In this document: in pieces, positions 1 to 8,956 of the stretch
Numbering within the stretch: position 1 is the first letter of the stretch
How the letters are laid out: each line of letters starts with the position of its first letter
Assembly (NCBI GenBank): GCA_963705525.1
Contig: CAVPJW010000007.1
Coordinates: forward strand, 124,001-188,000
DNA length: 64,000 bases
Direction: 5' to 3'
Origin: CAVPJW01 sp963705525
Lineage (GTDB): Bacteria > Acidobacteriota > Vicinamibacteria > Vicinamibacterales > CAVPJW01
Position numbers and translations under genes: made by a program
The notes under the pieces: generated by a model
Seen by the model: the letters and a program-made list of their open reading frames with translations, nothing else
What the model was told of the DNA's origin: nothing
Databases searched by the model: none

Positions 1-51
1 GTAGCCGAATTTCGATCGCTGTGCTAGGGTCAGGGCGCAGTCTGATTCCTC

Positions 52-1923
52 GTGTCCCTGCGCACCCTGATCTTCGGCGAACCACTGGCATCGCATCAGG
101 AAGGCGAGCAGCGCGTCGGCTGGGTCGCCGGCATCCCGATGCTCGGCCTCGATGCGCTGGCGTCCGCGGCGTACGGGCCGGAAGCGGCGATGACGCTGCT
201 CATCCCGCTGGGCGCGCTGAGCGTCGGGTACATCGGACCCATCACGACGGTCATCACGGCGATCCTGCTGATCGTGTACGTGTCGTATCTGCAGACGATC
301 GCCGCGTATCCGACGGGCGGCGGATCGTACACGGTCGCCCGCGAGAACCTCGGCGAGTTTCAGGGATTGCTGGCGGCCGCCGCCTTGTTGCTCGACTACG
401 TGCTGGTCGTGGCGGTCGGCATCTCGGCCGGCGTTGGCGCGCTGGTATCGGCTCTACCAGAACTGCAGCCACACACCCTGGCGCTCTGTCTGGCCATCCT
501 GGCCCTCATTGCCGTCGTCAACCTGCGCGGGGTGCGCGAATCGGGCGCCGCCTTCGTCATCCCGACGTATGCGTTCGTGGGCTGCCTGTTCGCGGTGCTC
601 GCGATCGGTGTCGTCAAGACGTGGATGAGCGGCGGGCATCCGGTGCCGGTGGTCGCGCCGGCCGCGTTCCCACCCACGACGACGGGCGTGGGCCTCTGGC
701 TGTTGATGCGGGCGTTTGCGAGCGGCTGCACGGCGATGACCGGCGTCGAAGCCGTCAGCAACGGCGTCGGCGCGTTTCGGGCGCCGACCGTCAGGAACGC
801 ACGGCTCACGCTGACGATGATCATCGGCATCCTCGCGATCCTACTGGCGGGCATCGCGTATCTCGTGCACGCGTATGGCATCGTGGCGACCGAGCCTGGG
901 GTGTCAACCTATCAGAGCGTGCTGTCACAGGTCGTCGGCGCCGTGGTCGGCCGCGGACCGTTCTACTTCATCTGCATCGCGGCGATTCTGTCGGTACTGG
1001 CGTTGTCCGCGAACACCGGCTTTGCCGACTTCCCGCGCCTCTGCCGCCTGCTCGGCCAGGACGGCTTCCTGCCCCGCGTCTTCGCGTCGCGCGGCCGGCG
1101 ACTCGTCTACTCCCAGGGCATCTACGCGCTGACTGTGCTCTCCGGCCTGCTTCTGGTCGTGTTCGGCGGGATCACAGACAGGTTGATTCCCCTCTTTGCG
1201 ATTGGCGCCTTCCTCGCGTTCACGCTGTCGCAGGCCGGCATGGTCGTGCACTGGCTGCGCGCGCCAGGAAGGCGAAGGGGCATCAATGTCCTGGTCAATG
1301 CGACCGGCGCGATCGCGACCGGCGTGACGCTCGTCGTCGTGCTCGTCGCGAAGTTCACCGAAGGCGCGTGGGTGATGCTCGTGCTCGTGCCGGCGCTGCT
1401 CGCGCTGTTCCTCGGCGTGCGGCGCCATTACACGATGGTCGCGATCGAAATCGCCAATCCGAATCCCCTCGACGTTTCGAACATACAACCGCCGATCGTC
1501 ATCCTGCCGATGCGCGAGTGGAACAAGATGTCTCAGAAGGGGCTGCGCTTCGCGTTGAAGCTTTCGAAGGACATCTTCGTCGTGCAGGTCCGAACAGGAG
1601 ACGCCAGCGAGAATGATCTGGCCGAACGGTGGTCCGAGCGCGTCGAGGCCCCGACGCGGATGGCGCATTTGGCGGAGCCGCGGCTCGTGCCGCTCGATTC
1701 TCCGTACCGGCACGTATTCAATCCACTGCTGGACTACATCGTCGATGCGAAGCGGCGCCATCCTGACCGGCAGATCGCCGTGCTCATCCCCGAGCTGGTC
1801 GCGCGCCGCTGGTATCAGCATTTCCTGCACAACAAGCGTGCGGCAATGCTCAAGACTCTCCTCCTCATCAGAGGGGACGAGGACATCGTGGTGATCAACG
1901 TGCCGTGGTATCTGGAGTCCTGA
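52..1923 (+). CDS. APC-superfamily amino acid/cation permease
   Basis: A 623-residue polytopic inner-membrane protein of the APC superfamily, likely a proton-coupled uptake system for amino acids or a related small solute. The N-terminal part has the family's glycine/alanine-rich first helices (GLDALASAAYGPEAAMTLL), and about twelve hydrophobic segments run to roughly residue 470. A soluble C-terminal tail of about 150 residues follows (ILPMREWNKMSQKGLRFALK), resembling the cytoplasmic tails of large APC permeases. The start is GTG at 52, the first codon that precedes the conserved N-terminal region; no strong Shine-Dalgarno is visible. The yggT gene follows after 5 bases, so the two are probably co-transcribed. 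The substrate cannot be read from sequence. Confidence 0.85.
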   Translation: MSLRTLIFGEPLASHQEGEQRVGWVAGIPMLGLDALASAAYGPEAAMTLLIPLGALSVGYIGPITTVITAILLIVYVSYLQTIAAYPTGGGSYTVARENLGEFQGLLAAAALLLDYVLVVAVGISAGVGALVSALPELQPHTLALCLAILALIAVVNLRGVRESGAAFVIPTYAFVGCLFAVLAIGVVKTWMSGGHPVPVVAPAAFPPTTTGVGLWLLMRAFASGCTAMTGVEAVSNGVGAFRAPTVRNARLTLTMIIGILAILLAGIAYLVHAYGIVATEPGVSTYQSVLSQVVGAVVGRGPFYFICIAAILSVLALSANTGFADFPRLCRLLGQDGFLPRVFASRGRRLVYSQGIYALTVLSGLLLVVFGGITDRLIPLFAIGAFLAFTLSQAGMVVHWLRAPGRRRGINVLVNATGAIATGVTLVVVLVAKFTEGAWVMLVLVPALLALFLGVRRHYTMVAIEIANPNPLDVSNIQPPIVILPMREWNKMSQKGLRFALKLSKDIFVVQVRTGDASENDLAERWSERVEAPTRMAHLAEPRLVPLDSPYRHVFNPLLDYIVDAKRRHPDRQIAVLIPELVARRWYQHFLHNKRAAMLKTLLLIRGDEDIVVINVPWYLES

Positions 1924-1928
1924 CAGCC

Positions 1929-2156
1929 ATGACGTTTGTGGATGCGCTCATCGACCTCTACTCGCTCGTCGTCCTGGCGGCCGTCATCCTGTCGTGGCTG
2001 CCCGGGAGCCGGGACAATCCGCTGGCGATGATTGTGTACCGCCTGACCGAGCCTGTGCTTGCGCCGATCCGCCGTGTGCTGCCCCCGATCGGGGGCCTGG
2101 ACTTCTCACCGCTCGTGCTGCTGTTCGCGCTTCGATTCCTCAAGCAGATCCTCTGA
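1929..2156 (+). CDS. YggT family membrane protein
   Basis: A 75-residue protein with two hydrophobic helices and the YggT-family centre (SWLPGSRDN followed by TEPVLAPIRRVLPP). YggT proteins are small inner-membrane proteins with roles proposed in osmotic/ion homeostasis and cell-envelope organisation; the biochemical function is not settled. The ATG at 1929 fits the family length; an in-frame GTG at 1905 would lie inside the permease gene. It is convergent with the antiporter gene that ends at 2248. Confidence 0.8.
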   Translation: MTFVDALIDLYSLVVLAAVILSWLPGSRDNPLAMIVYRLTEPVLAPIRRVLPPIGGLDFSPLVLLFALRFLKQIL

Positions 2157-2247
2157 GCCGCGCTCTCCAATGCAGACGCCTGTCGTTTGAGGCTGGCGGA
2201 CCGACGGGCTGCGCGGGCTCGGACCACGCCCGTTGCAGATCGACGAG

Positions 2248-3562
2248 TCATGGCGCCGCTGGCCTTGGAGGCACGCCCCGCGCCATGCTCCACTTGAGCG
2301 CTGTCGGCGTGACGACGGTCGTGACGACAACCATCACGACGATAGCCGAGAAGGTCGAAGGACTGATGACGGGTGCGCCATCGAGCCTCAGTCCGGCTCC
2401 CACATTGGCAAAGATCAGTCCGACCTCGCCTCTCGGCACCATCCCGATGCCGACCGCCATCCGGTTGACACCTGGCGTCGTCACGCCGAGCGCGCACACC
2501 TGCTTGCCGATGATGGCGACGAAGATGAGCGCGGCCGCGAGTCCCAACGCGCCCGGCGCGGCGAACGCGCTCAAGTCCGTGCGCAGACCCATCAGTACGA
2601 AGAACACGGGCACGAGAAAATCCGAGATCGGGCGGAGGAGATCCTCGAGCGACCGCTCGCCTCGATCGACGAAATCCTTGAAATGGACCTCCTCGAGCAC
2701 GAGGCCGGCGGCGAAGGCGCCAATAATGGGCGCGAGACCGATGAGGCTGGACGCCCATGCGAGCAGAAAGCACAGGCTGAGACTCACCGTCACGCAGGAC
2801 GCCCCGCACCTGGAGCAGCGACGCAAGCGAGAACAGGCGGGGGGCGGCTGTCGCTCCGATGACCAGCGCGCCAACCAGGAAGGCGGCAGCGGCGCCTGTG
2901 GTCTTGGCCACTGATGTCATCGAAAACGGAACGCCCTGCGCCGCAGCCGCGATTGCGCCACTGACCGCACCCAGGATGACGAGACCGAGGACGTCATCGA
3001 TCACGGCCGCGCCGAGAATGATCCGCGCTTCCGGGCTTCGGGATGAACCGAGGTCTTGAAACACACGCGCGGTGATGCCGACGCTGGTCGCGCAGAGTGT
3101 GGCGCCGAGAAATGCGTGGACGTAGGGACTCGCGTCGGGCATCAGCCAAACCCCTACACCCCAGCCGAGAGCGAAGGGAACGACGACGCCGAGCAGCGCG
3201 ACGAAGAGCGACGTCACCCCGAGCTTCAGCATCTGCCCGACGGTGGACTCGACCCCAACCTCGAAGAGCAGGATCAGCGCGCCAATTCCAGCAATCGCCT
3301 CGATCGTCTGGTTGGTCGCCAGCGGTTGGAAGGGAATATGGCCGCCGAATGACAAGTTGCCCAGGACCATCCCGGCAACCAGCTCTCCGAGCACGGCAGG
3401 CTGCTTGACACGCGTCGCGAGCTCGCCACCGAGCTTGCCGGCGAGGAGCAGGATTGCCAGGGCTGCGACGAGGGGCGCCACCTGGTCCGCATGCGCCCCA
3501 GCCGCTGCGGCGAGCGGCTGGACTGATATCAGCAGCAGGAACAGCGTCACTGTGGCTCGCAT
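2248..3562 (-). pseudogene. CPA2-type cation:proton antiporter, single frameshift
   Basis: Monovalent cation:proton antiporter of the CPA2 (KefB/NapA-like) family, about 437 residues if the frame is restored, without a C-terminal RCK domain. A signal-like first helix is followed by the family segments GKLGGELATRVKQPAVLGEL, GATLCATSVGITARVFQDLG and AAVIDDVLGLV, with the paired-Asp motif of electrogenic members. The first frame runs from ATG 3562 to about 2795; the rest (LIGLAPIIGAFAAGLVLEEV, PRGEVGLIFANVGAGL) continues in another frame. Removing one base near 2791-2798 joins them as a normal helix, so this is either a real lesion or a consensus error. The start codon shares one base with the stop of the kinase upstream, indicating translational coupling. 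Confidence 0.75.
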
Positions 3563-4288
3563 CAGCGACAGGGGATCGTCAGTCGAACCGTTGTGCCAGA
3601 GCGGTCAGCCTCCGTGCTGCTTTCGAGCTGCACCGATCCCCCGTGAGCCGCGACGACATCCTGGACGAGGCTGAGCGCGAGCCCGGAGGCATGCAGCTGC
3701 CCGCGTGGCCGCTCGAGCAGCGCAGACAGCGTGGCCTTCGGGATTCCGCTCCCATCATCCTGGACCTCGAGAATGACTCGAGCGGCGGCAGGCTCGTAAC
3801 GAGCGCGCACCTGAATAGTCCCGCCCGGCATCAAACGCGTGCCGCGTCGCACAAACCTCAGCGCGTTTCCAACGAGCGCGGTAATCGTCCACGCCATCTT
3901 TTCAGGATCCAGCCAGAGCGTGGGAGGGACATCCGGGCCCACGTCGAGAGTCAGGCCGACTTCGATCGCGCGGGCCTGCCGTTCCATGACGTTGATGGTC
4001 GACTTGAGCAATGCGCGCACGTCAGTGGCAAGGCGGCGCACTGGCAGCGCTGGGAGCACCAGCACGCGAATTGGCTGCGCCGCAGAGGCAAGCGTTCTCG
4101 ACGCCAGGCTCGCCGATGTGCCGGATTCAACGAATCGACGCCGCATCTCAGCCGCGAGATGCTCGAGCTCGACCGGCACGTCGTGGCCGATTCTCGAGGC
4201 GCGTGCCGATCCATGCTGCCGGGGCACCGCCATCCACGGCGAGGACTGTTCCATCGGCGTTCAGCACGATCAGCCAGTCAGAGATCAT
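3562..4288 (-). pseudogene. Sensor histidine kinase-like ATPase with PAS-like N-terminus, frameshifted
   Basis: The C-terminal 200 residues form a HATPase_c domain of a sensor histidine kinase: an N-box-like region (ITALVGNALRFV), G1 box DDGSGIP and G2-like GLALSLVQDVVAAHGG. A kinase-type dimerisation region lies before it (ELEHLAAEMRRRF), but no clear phospho-acceptor His box is visible. An upstream segment in another frame, from ATG 4288, reads MISDWLIVLNADGTVLAVDG and looks like the first strand of a PAS sensor domain; a single-base shift near 4190-4200 would fuse the two. The frame may extend further upstream toward pirin. The gene overlaps the antiporter start by one base, so the kinase may serve as a sensor linked to ion homeostasis (inference). 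Confidence 0.6.
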
Positions 4289-4398
4289 CGTCGGCAATCG
4301 TACCACTTGCCGCGGCCCGACAACCACGGCCGCGAGGAACTCGAGTGCGACACCGCCATGATGAAGCAGCCGGGTCGACGCTCGGCTGGCTCCGCGGT

Positions 4399-5313
4399 TT
4401 ATCGCTGGTCCGTTCTGAGGAACGTGCCCTGATTGAGTTCGTCGAACGCCTGGCGAAGTTCGGCCTGGGTGTTCATGACGATCGGGCCATACCAGGCAAC
4501 GGGCTCCCGAAGGGGCTGTCCGGACACGAGCAGGAATCGGATCCCGTCCTCGCCGCCCTGAACGACGACTTCATCGCCAGAGTCGAAGAGCACCAATGAA
4601 CGGTTGTCGACTTCGGCCGGCGGCGTGGCATGCGGCCACCAGCCGACGCCCTCGGTCGGCACCGAGAGCGGTTCCGAGGCGTTGCAGAACTTTCCCGAGC
4701 CGCCGAACACGTACGCGAACGCGTGGCGCCCCAGTTCGACCGGCAGCGTCTTCCGTTTGCCGGGCGGCACTGAGACATCGATGTACGTCGGATCCGCCGC
4801 AATCCCTTCGACTGGTCCGGTCTTTCCCCAAAAATGTCCGCACACCAGGCGCACGTCGGTCCCGTCATCATCGATGATTTCGGGAATGTCGCCGGCTTTC
4901 ACCTCCTGGTAGCGGGGCTTCGTCATCTTGAGAGCGGAGGGCAGATTGGCCCACAGCTGAAAGCCGTGCATGCGGCCGGTCGGATCACCGTTTGGCATTT
5001 CCTGGTGGATGATGCCGCTGCCCGCCGTCATCCACTGGATGTCACCGGCACCTATCGCGCCGCGATTACCGAGGCTGTCGGCGTGCTCCACGGTGCCGGC
5101 CAGCACATAAGTAATCGTCTCGATGCCGCGGTGTGGATGCCAAGGAAACCCGGCCAGATAGTCGTCGGGAACGTCGTTCCGAAAGTCGTCGAGAAGGAGG
5201 AACGGATCGTAGTCGGCCGTCTGGCCAAAACCGAATGCCCGGCGCAGGTGCACGCCCGCGCCTTCCAGAGTGGGCTTGGCGGTGATGAGTTTCTTGACGG
5301 GGCGCAGAGACAT
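4399..5313 (-). CDS. Pirin family protein (cupin)
   Basis: A 304-residue two-domain cupin of the pirin family. The N-terminal domain carries the metal-binding signature HPHRGIETITYVLAG and the later QEM motif (GSGIIHQEMP) typical of quercetinase-type pirins; the C-terminal cupin begins around PTYIDVSVPPGKRKTLPVEL. Bacterial pirins bind Fe(II) or other metals and act as quercetin 2,3-dioxygenases or redox-sensing regulators; which applies here is unknown. The length is normal and the ATG at 5313 gives the usual N-terminus (MSLRPVKKLI). It ends about 110 bases before the kinase-like gene on the same strand. Confidence 0.88.
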   Translation of the reverse strand: MSLRPVKKLITAKPTLEGAGVHLRRAFGFGQTADYDPFLLLDDFRNDVPDDYLAGFPWHPHRGIETITYVLAGTVEHADSLGNRGAIGAGDIQWMTAGSGIIHQEMPNGDPTGRMHGFQLWANLPSALKMTKPRYQEVKAGDIPEIIDDDGTDVRLVCGHFWGKTGPVEGIAADPTYIDVSVPPGKRKTLPVELGRHAFAYVFGGSGKFCNASEPLSVPTEGVGWWPHATPPAEVDNRSLVLFDSGDEVVVQGGEDGIRFLLVSGQPLREPVAWYGPIVMNTQAELRQAFDELNQGTFLRTDQR

Positions 5314-5680
5314 GATGACCTCTCGATGACGGCCGCGTCCTCCTCACAGAGGATGAGGACACCGGGGCTGATCGATGTGCGGGGCAGCTGGAGTTCTGAT
5401 GGCCATGATACTCGGGAAGCGCTCACGATCTCCGCCTCGCTCGTTGTTGGGCGGCCGGCACCCCGAGAATCGGGAACCGACGGTGATTGATCGGCTTCTC
5501 GCTGCCGTGCATTCCTGATGTCGGCACCGCCGAGTTCCCGCCGAATTTTCGCCAGGGGCTGCGGAGTATTCCGCGGAACCCAGCGTCGCAACCGACCGAG
5601 CGCAAGCAGCTAAATGCTGCCAGGCCAGAAGTCCTTCTGTAAGGCCCAATCAGCCAACTTTTTGCCCGTATGACGAGTGT
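5314..5680. other. Spacer with no recognisable gene
   Basis: About 370 bases upstream of pirin. No reading frame on either strand has protein-like composition or a recognisable motif. It presumably holds the pirin promoter; I could not pick a convincing -35/-10 pair. Confidence 0.5.
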
Positions 5681-5917
5681 ATGAAGGGCCACGGCATCCA
5701 GTTCTCTCTCGGCTTCATGAAGTCGACCCCCGCGTTGCCCTTTGGCAGCGCCAGCTCGTTCGGGTCGCCGGGAGCCGGCGGCGCGCTAGGCTTTGCGGAT
5801 CCGGCGGCGAGCGTCGGCTGCGCGTATGTGACGAACAGGATGGGGACGCGGTTGAGCGGAGACCCGCGGGATGTTGCGCTCAGAGATGCGCTCAGGTCCG
5901 CCATCCGCGCGTCGTGA
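5681..5917 (+). pseudogene. C-terminal remnant of a serine beta-lactamase-like hydrolase
   Basis: About 78 codons ending at TGA 5917 encode the characteristic end of an EstB/class C beta-lactamase-like serine hydrolase: LGFMKSTPALPFGS, then FGSPGAGGALGFADP, then YVTNRMGT and a closing helix. In this family the H-x-G-like HPGAGG segment (here SPGAGG) is the KTG-equivalent region. Upstream of position 5681 the homology stops abruptly and no SxxK catalytic motif is present, so this is a truncated fossil rather than a gene. It lies between pirin and the tRNA-Ser region. Confidence 0.65.
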
Positions 5918-5981
5918 GGCAAAAAGCAATCGCTTGCGCCGAGCGTCTGGCGCATCGCCATCATCTGCCCCAGTGACGCGT

Positions 5982-6142
5982 GACAATGGGATTTGAACCG
6001 AGTCGCGGCGTGAGCCGCGCAATGGCCTGGCGACCACCCGCACCGCCCACGACTGACCGCCACGACGGCGTGCCGCGAGACGATGGGATTTGAGCCGAGT
6101 CGCGGCGTGAGCCGCGCGATGGCCTGAAGACCACCCGAACCG
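5982..6142. repeat. Two 64-bp direct repeats with a GNRA-loop hairpin, beside tRNA-Ser
   Basis: Two near-identical 64-base copies, 5982-6045 and 6079-6142, start 97 bases apart and differ at only a few positions. Each contains the perfect 6-bp hairpin CGCGGC-GTGA-GCCGCG and a segment ATGGGATTTGA. On the minus strand the latter (TCAAATCCCA) loosely resembles a tRNA T-arm, so the units could be degenerate tRNA-Ser 3' halves. The tRNA-Ser gene lies 25 bases away. The resemblance is weak. Confidence 0.6.
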
Positions 6143-6166
6143 ACAAGACCGAACAAAGCGAGGGAT

Positions 6167-6257
6167 TGGCGGAGAGGGTGGGATTCGAACCCACGTGCCC
6201 CTTACGGGACAAGACGCTTTCGAGGCGCCCCCGTTACGACCACTTCGGTACCTCTCC
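6167..6257 (-). tRNA. tRNA-Ser (anticodon CGA)
   Basis: Class II tRNA on the minus strand: acceptor GGAGAGG pairs with CCTCTCC, the anticodon loop reads CTCGAAA (anticodon CGA, decoding UCG), there is a long variable arm (GTCCCGTAAGGGGC) and the T-arm is GTGGGTTCGAATCCCAC. The discriminator is G at 6170, and CCA is encoded at 6169-6167. The mature body is 6170-6257 (88 nt), normal for tRNA-Ser. Confidence 0.95.
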
Positions 6258-6290
6258 AGGCTTCGGGCGTACAGACTTCAGGCTTTCATT

Positions 6291-6767
6291 CTAGCGTCGG
6301 TCTCTGAAAAACGCCTGCATCAGCGAGCGGCATTCTTCCTCGAGCACTCCCGACACGACGTCCACGCGATGATTGAGCCCCGGCACCTCGAGTCCGCGAA
6401 CGGCCGACACGACCGCACCGCTTTTCGGCTCGGGCGCACCGTACACCAGCGTCGCGATCCTCGCGTGCACCATCGCGCCCACGCACATCAGGCACGGCTC
6501 GACGGTGACACACAGCACGGCACCACTGAGTCGATAGTTGCCCGTCCGTGCCGCCGCCTCGCGAAGAGCCACGATCTCCGCATGAGCCGTCGGGTCGTTC
6601 CTCCCAATCGGCGAGTTGAATCCGGCCGCGATGATCTGATTCTCAATCGCCACCACCGCGCCGATCGGCACCTCGCCTGCGGCCAGTGCCTTCCGCGCTT
6701 CGTCCAGCGCGGCACGCATCAGCGACTCGTGCGACCACTGCGGCTCGATAACGTGCGAGGACAACAT
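6291..6767 (-). CDS. tadA: tRNA-specific adenosine deaminase TadA
   Basis: A 158-residue zinc deaminase that converts the wobble adenosine of tRNA-Arg(ACG) to inosine. The catalytic HAE motif (H62-A-E64) provides a zinc ligand and the proton-shuttle Glu; the second motif PCLMC (P91, C92, C95) supplies the two cysteine ligands. Length and the closing RSLMQAFFRDRR region match bacterial TadA. The ATG at 6767 precedes the first family helix; an in-frame ATG at 6716 is too far in. Its expected substrate, tRNA-Arg(ACG), is encoded at 48862-48935. It lies just downstream of the frameshifted sulfatase on the same strand and upstream of tRNA-Ser. Confidence 0.93.
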   Translation of the reverse strand: MLSSHVIEPQWSHESLMRAALDEARKALAAGEVPIGAVVAIENQIIAAGFNSPIGRNDPTAHAEIVALREAAARTGNYRLSGAVLCVTVEPCLMCVGAMVHARIATLVYGAPEPKSGAVVSAVRGLEVPGLNHRVDVVSGVLEEECRSLMQAFFRDRR

Positions 6768-6815
6768 TCAAGTCTAACATTTCACCAGTAGGTCGAAGGG
6801 TCACAGGATTAAAGT

Positions 6816-6848
6816 AGTTCTTGGTTCTTGGTTCTTAGTTCTTAGTGC
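6816..6848 (-). repeat. Heptanucleotide tandem repeat at a gene 3' end
   Basis: Read on the minus strand, four to five consecutive 7-base units follow the pattern ACTAAGA / ACTAAGA / ACCAAGA / ACCAAGA. The block overlaps the end of the sulfatase gene: its last codons (Lys-Asn-stop) are made by the repeat. Related blocks lie at 22651, 29230, 34206 and 49891. Confidence 0.7.
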
Positions 6849-8815
6849 GAGCGTCCGACGCACCCTGAACGCTGCCCCCCGACCTCTGCGCCAGCTCCGG
6901 ATTCTCCGTCCACCCTGTCGCCCCCATCGAATGATATTGCGCGGAAATGCCGCCGCGATCGACCGGCAGCTCGAACCCGCGCCGCTCCAGATCGAGCAGC
7001 AGCTCCATTCCGATCGCGCCAGGACCTGGCAGGAGCTCGGCCGGACACGGCGCCGTATGACCGTCGACGATGCCCGTCGTCATGCGACCCGTGTTGAGAT
7101 TCACCTCGAGCCATTTGTCGCAGACCACCGCGCCGATGGTCGACAGGCCGTAACGGGGCGGCGACGGATCCCGCAGGCGCGAAATGCGCTCCCAATCCGC
7201 GTCAACGACTTCCTTTTCGATCTCGCCGATGCTCTCGATGTACGTCGGGGCCTGCGCCTGGCGAAGAAGCGAGCGTCCGTGCATCCATGGCGGAACGGGC
7301 AGGCCCACTGCGTCGAGCACAGTTGGCCCGAGATCGATCAACTGCACGTTCGCGGACTCGACCTCCGGGGATCGTCCATCGGGAAGGTAAATCATCAGCG
7401 GCACACGTTGCTGCGTGCCCCAGTTGGCCGAATGATCCGATGTGATGATGACGACGGTATCGCGGAGACGTCCCTGCTCCTCGAGCGCGGAAATCAGGCG
7501 CGCAACCTCCCCATCGGCCTGCATCAGCGCATCGTCCAGCAGGTCTCGTCGGTCGGGATTCGTGCCCTTGCTGTAGACGCGGCGACGGATCGTGAATCCA
7601 CAGCAGTGCGTCCCCATCAGGTGCACATGGATGAAGAACGGCCGCGAGGCATCCCGCGCTGCGTCTGCCGCCGCATCGACTCGCTCCCGATCGGATTGAT
7701 CGCCGTAGATGCTCGTCGGCAGCTGAATCAGCTTGAAGTGATTGACCATCGGCCGGACGCCGACAACGTACAGGATGCGCTCGGTCAGCCTTTCCCAGAG
7801 CCGCTCGGCAAAGTACAGCTCGGCTGGAAACAACCTTCCAACTCTCGCCCATCGATCGACCGCCACATCGCGGCCGTTTGCGTGATCGAATGCCTCACGC
7901 ATGTTGAGATCGGGACCGTCGGCGTAGTAGCGAACCGAAAACTGGTACGTCTCATAGCCCGCGCGACGAAGCTCGCCCGGCAAATGTTCGAAGGCGTCTC
8001 GACCCGTCAGGATGTGCGGAGGAAAGATAACTTTCGTCAGGCTCGGCGGCTTCGAGTTGAGGATTGACGTAATCGAACCCGTCGTCCGGCCCGCGTTGCT
8101 GAATGCGTTCTCGAACACGAGTGACCGCTGCCTGAACTGATCGATGAACGGCGTCGTGGGACGCTCGTAACCGTACGCGGACATGCGACGGGCCTCGACG
8201 CCGTCGATGGTCACGAGCAGGATGTTCCAGGGCCGGACGGGATTCGTCGTTCGCGGTGGCGGCGAGGCCGCGGGCTAGCGCGCCTCCGACGGCAAGGCGC
8301 GCGGCACAGGCTCCGAGTGAACCCGTCAGCAACACGAATGGAAATATCGTGAGCCACAGCGGTATTCCGTCGCGGGCCCAGCGCTGCCGAGTGCGGCCCA
8401 GGCCTCTGACGATCGCGACGAGCACGACACCGAGAACCGGCACGTACAGAAACCGCGTGAGCGGGCCCGCCGTCACGATGCCGAGGCCGAACACCGTGTA
8501 GGTGAAGTTGTCGATCAGAAGGACAACCAGCGATGTCAGGACGGCTGCGCCCGGAAGCACAGCCGTGAGCAACCCCACGGGAGGCACAGGACTCTCCGAA
8601 CGGAATCGTTCCATGACGAGCAGCGCCCCAAGGAGCACCAGGCAGGGGACCAGCAGTGCGAGCGGCGTCAGGGCCAGGGCTGTCGCGTGTGTCAGCTGGT
8701 CGAACGACACCATGAAACCGCGCTGGGTCACCAGGAACAACCACTCGAAGAACACGTACGCGTAGACCGCCAGGATGGTGATGATGAGACCGCCAAGGGC
8801 GGCGCGCGTCTTCAT
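6835..8815 (-). pseudogene. Membrane-anchored sulfatase-like hydrolase, frameshifted
   Basis: The N-terminal frame from ATG 8815 encodes four to five transmembrane helices (MKTRAALGGLIITILAVYAY onward). The second frame, down to 6835, encodes an alkaline-phosphatase-superfamily sulfatase-like domain: the metal motif NILLVTIDGVEARRMSAYGY, a nucleophile region around FSNAGRTTGSITSIL, and the metal-binding TSDHSANWG. The join lies near 8250-8270; the sulfatase frame has a stop just upstream and no start able to include its first strand, so one protein of about 660 residues was intended. The membrane-plus-sulfatase plan is shared with phosphoethanolamine/glycerol-phosphate transferases; the substrate is unknown. 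The C-terminus runs into a heptad repeat. Confidence 0.7.
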
Positions 8816-8831
8816 TGGGGAGATGTCTCCG

Positions 8832-8883
8832 ATTATATCGTCCGGTCACGGCGCCAACCCTTCACCTCGTCTGTGGATATAAT
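8832..8883. promoter_or_regulatory. Divergent -10 boxes between sulfatase and kinase genes
   Basis: The 140-base divergent spacer has a perfect TATAAT on each strand: minus strand at 8837-8832, directed at the sulfatase start at 8815, and plus strand at 8878-8883, directed at the kinase start at 8957. Matching -35 boxes are weak (TTCACC lies too close on the plus strand). Candidate promoters by motif only. Confidence 0.4.
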
Positions 8884-8956
8884 CGTCAGACGCCCGTTCG
8901 ATTTTTCGCGCCACCTGATCAGTCGCCTTTGTCCCCGGACCGAGCCGAGACGAGAC

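Noticed and set aside
5650..6156. Minus-strand 168-codon frame across the tRNA-Ser flank
   Set aside because: Its N-terminal half is the translated 64-base repeat and its C-terminal half is antisense to the hydrolase remnant.
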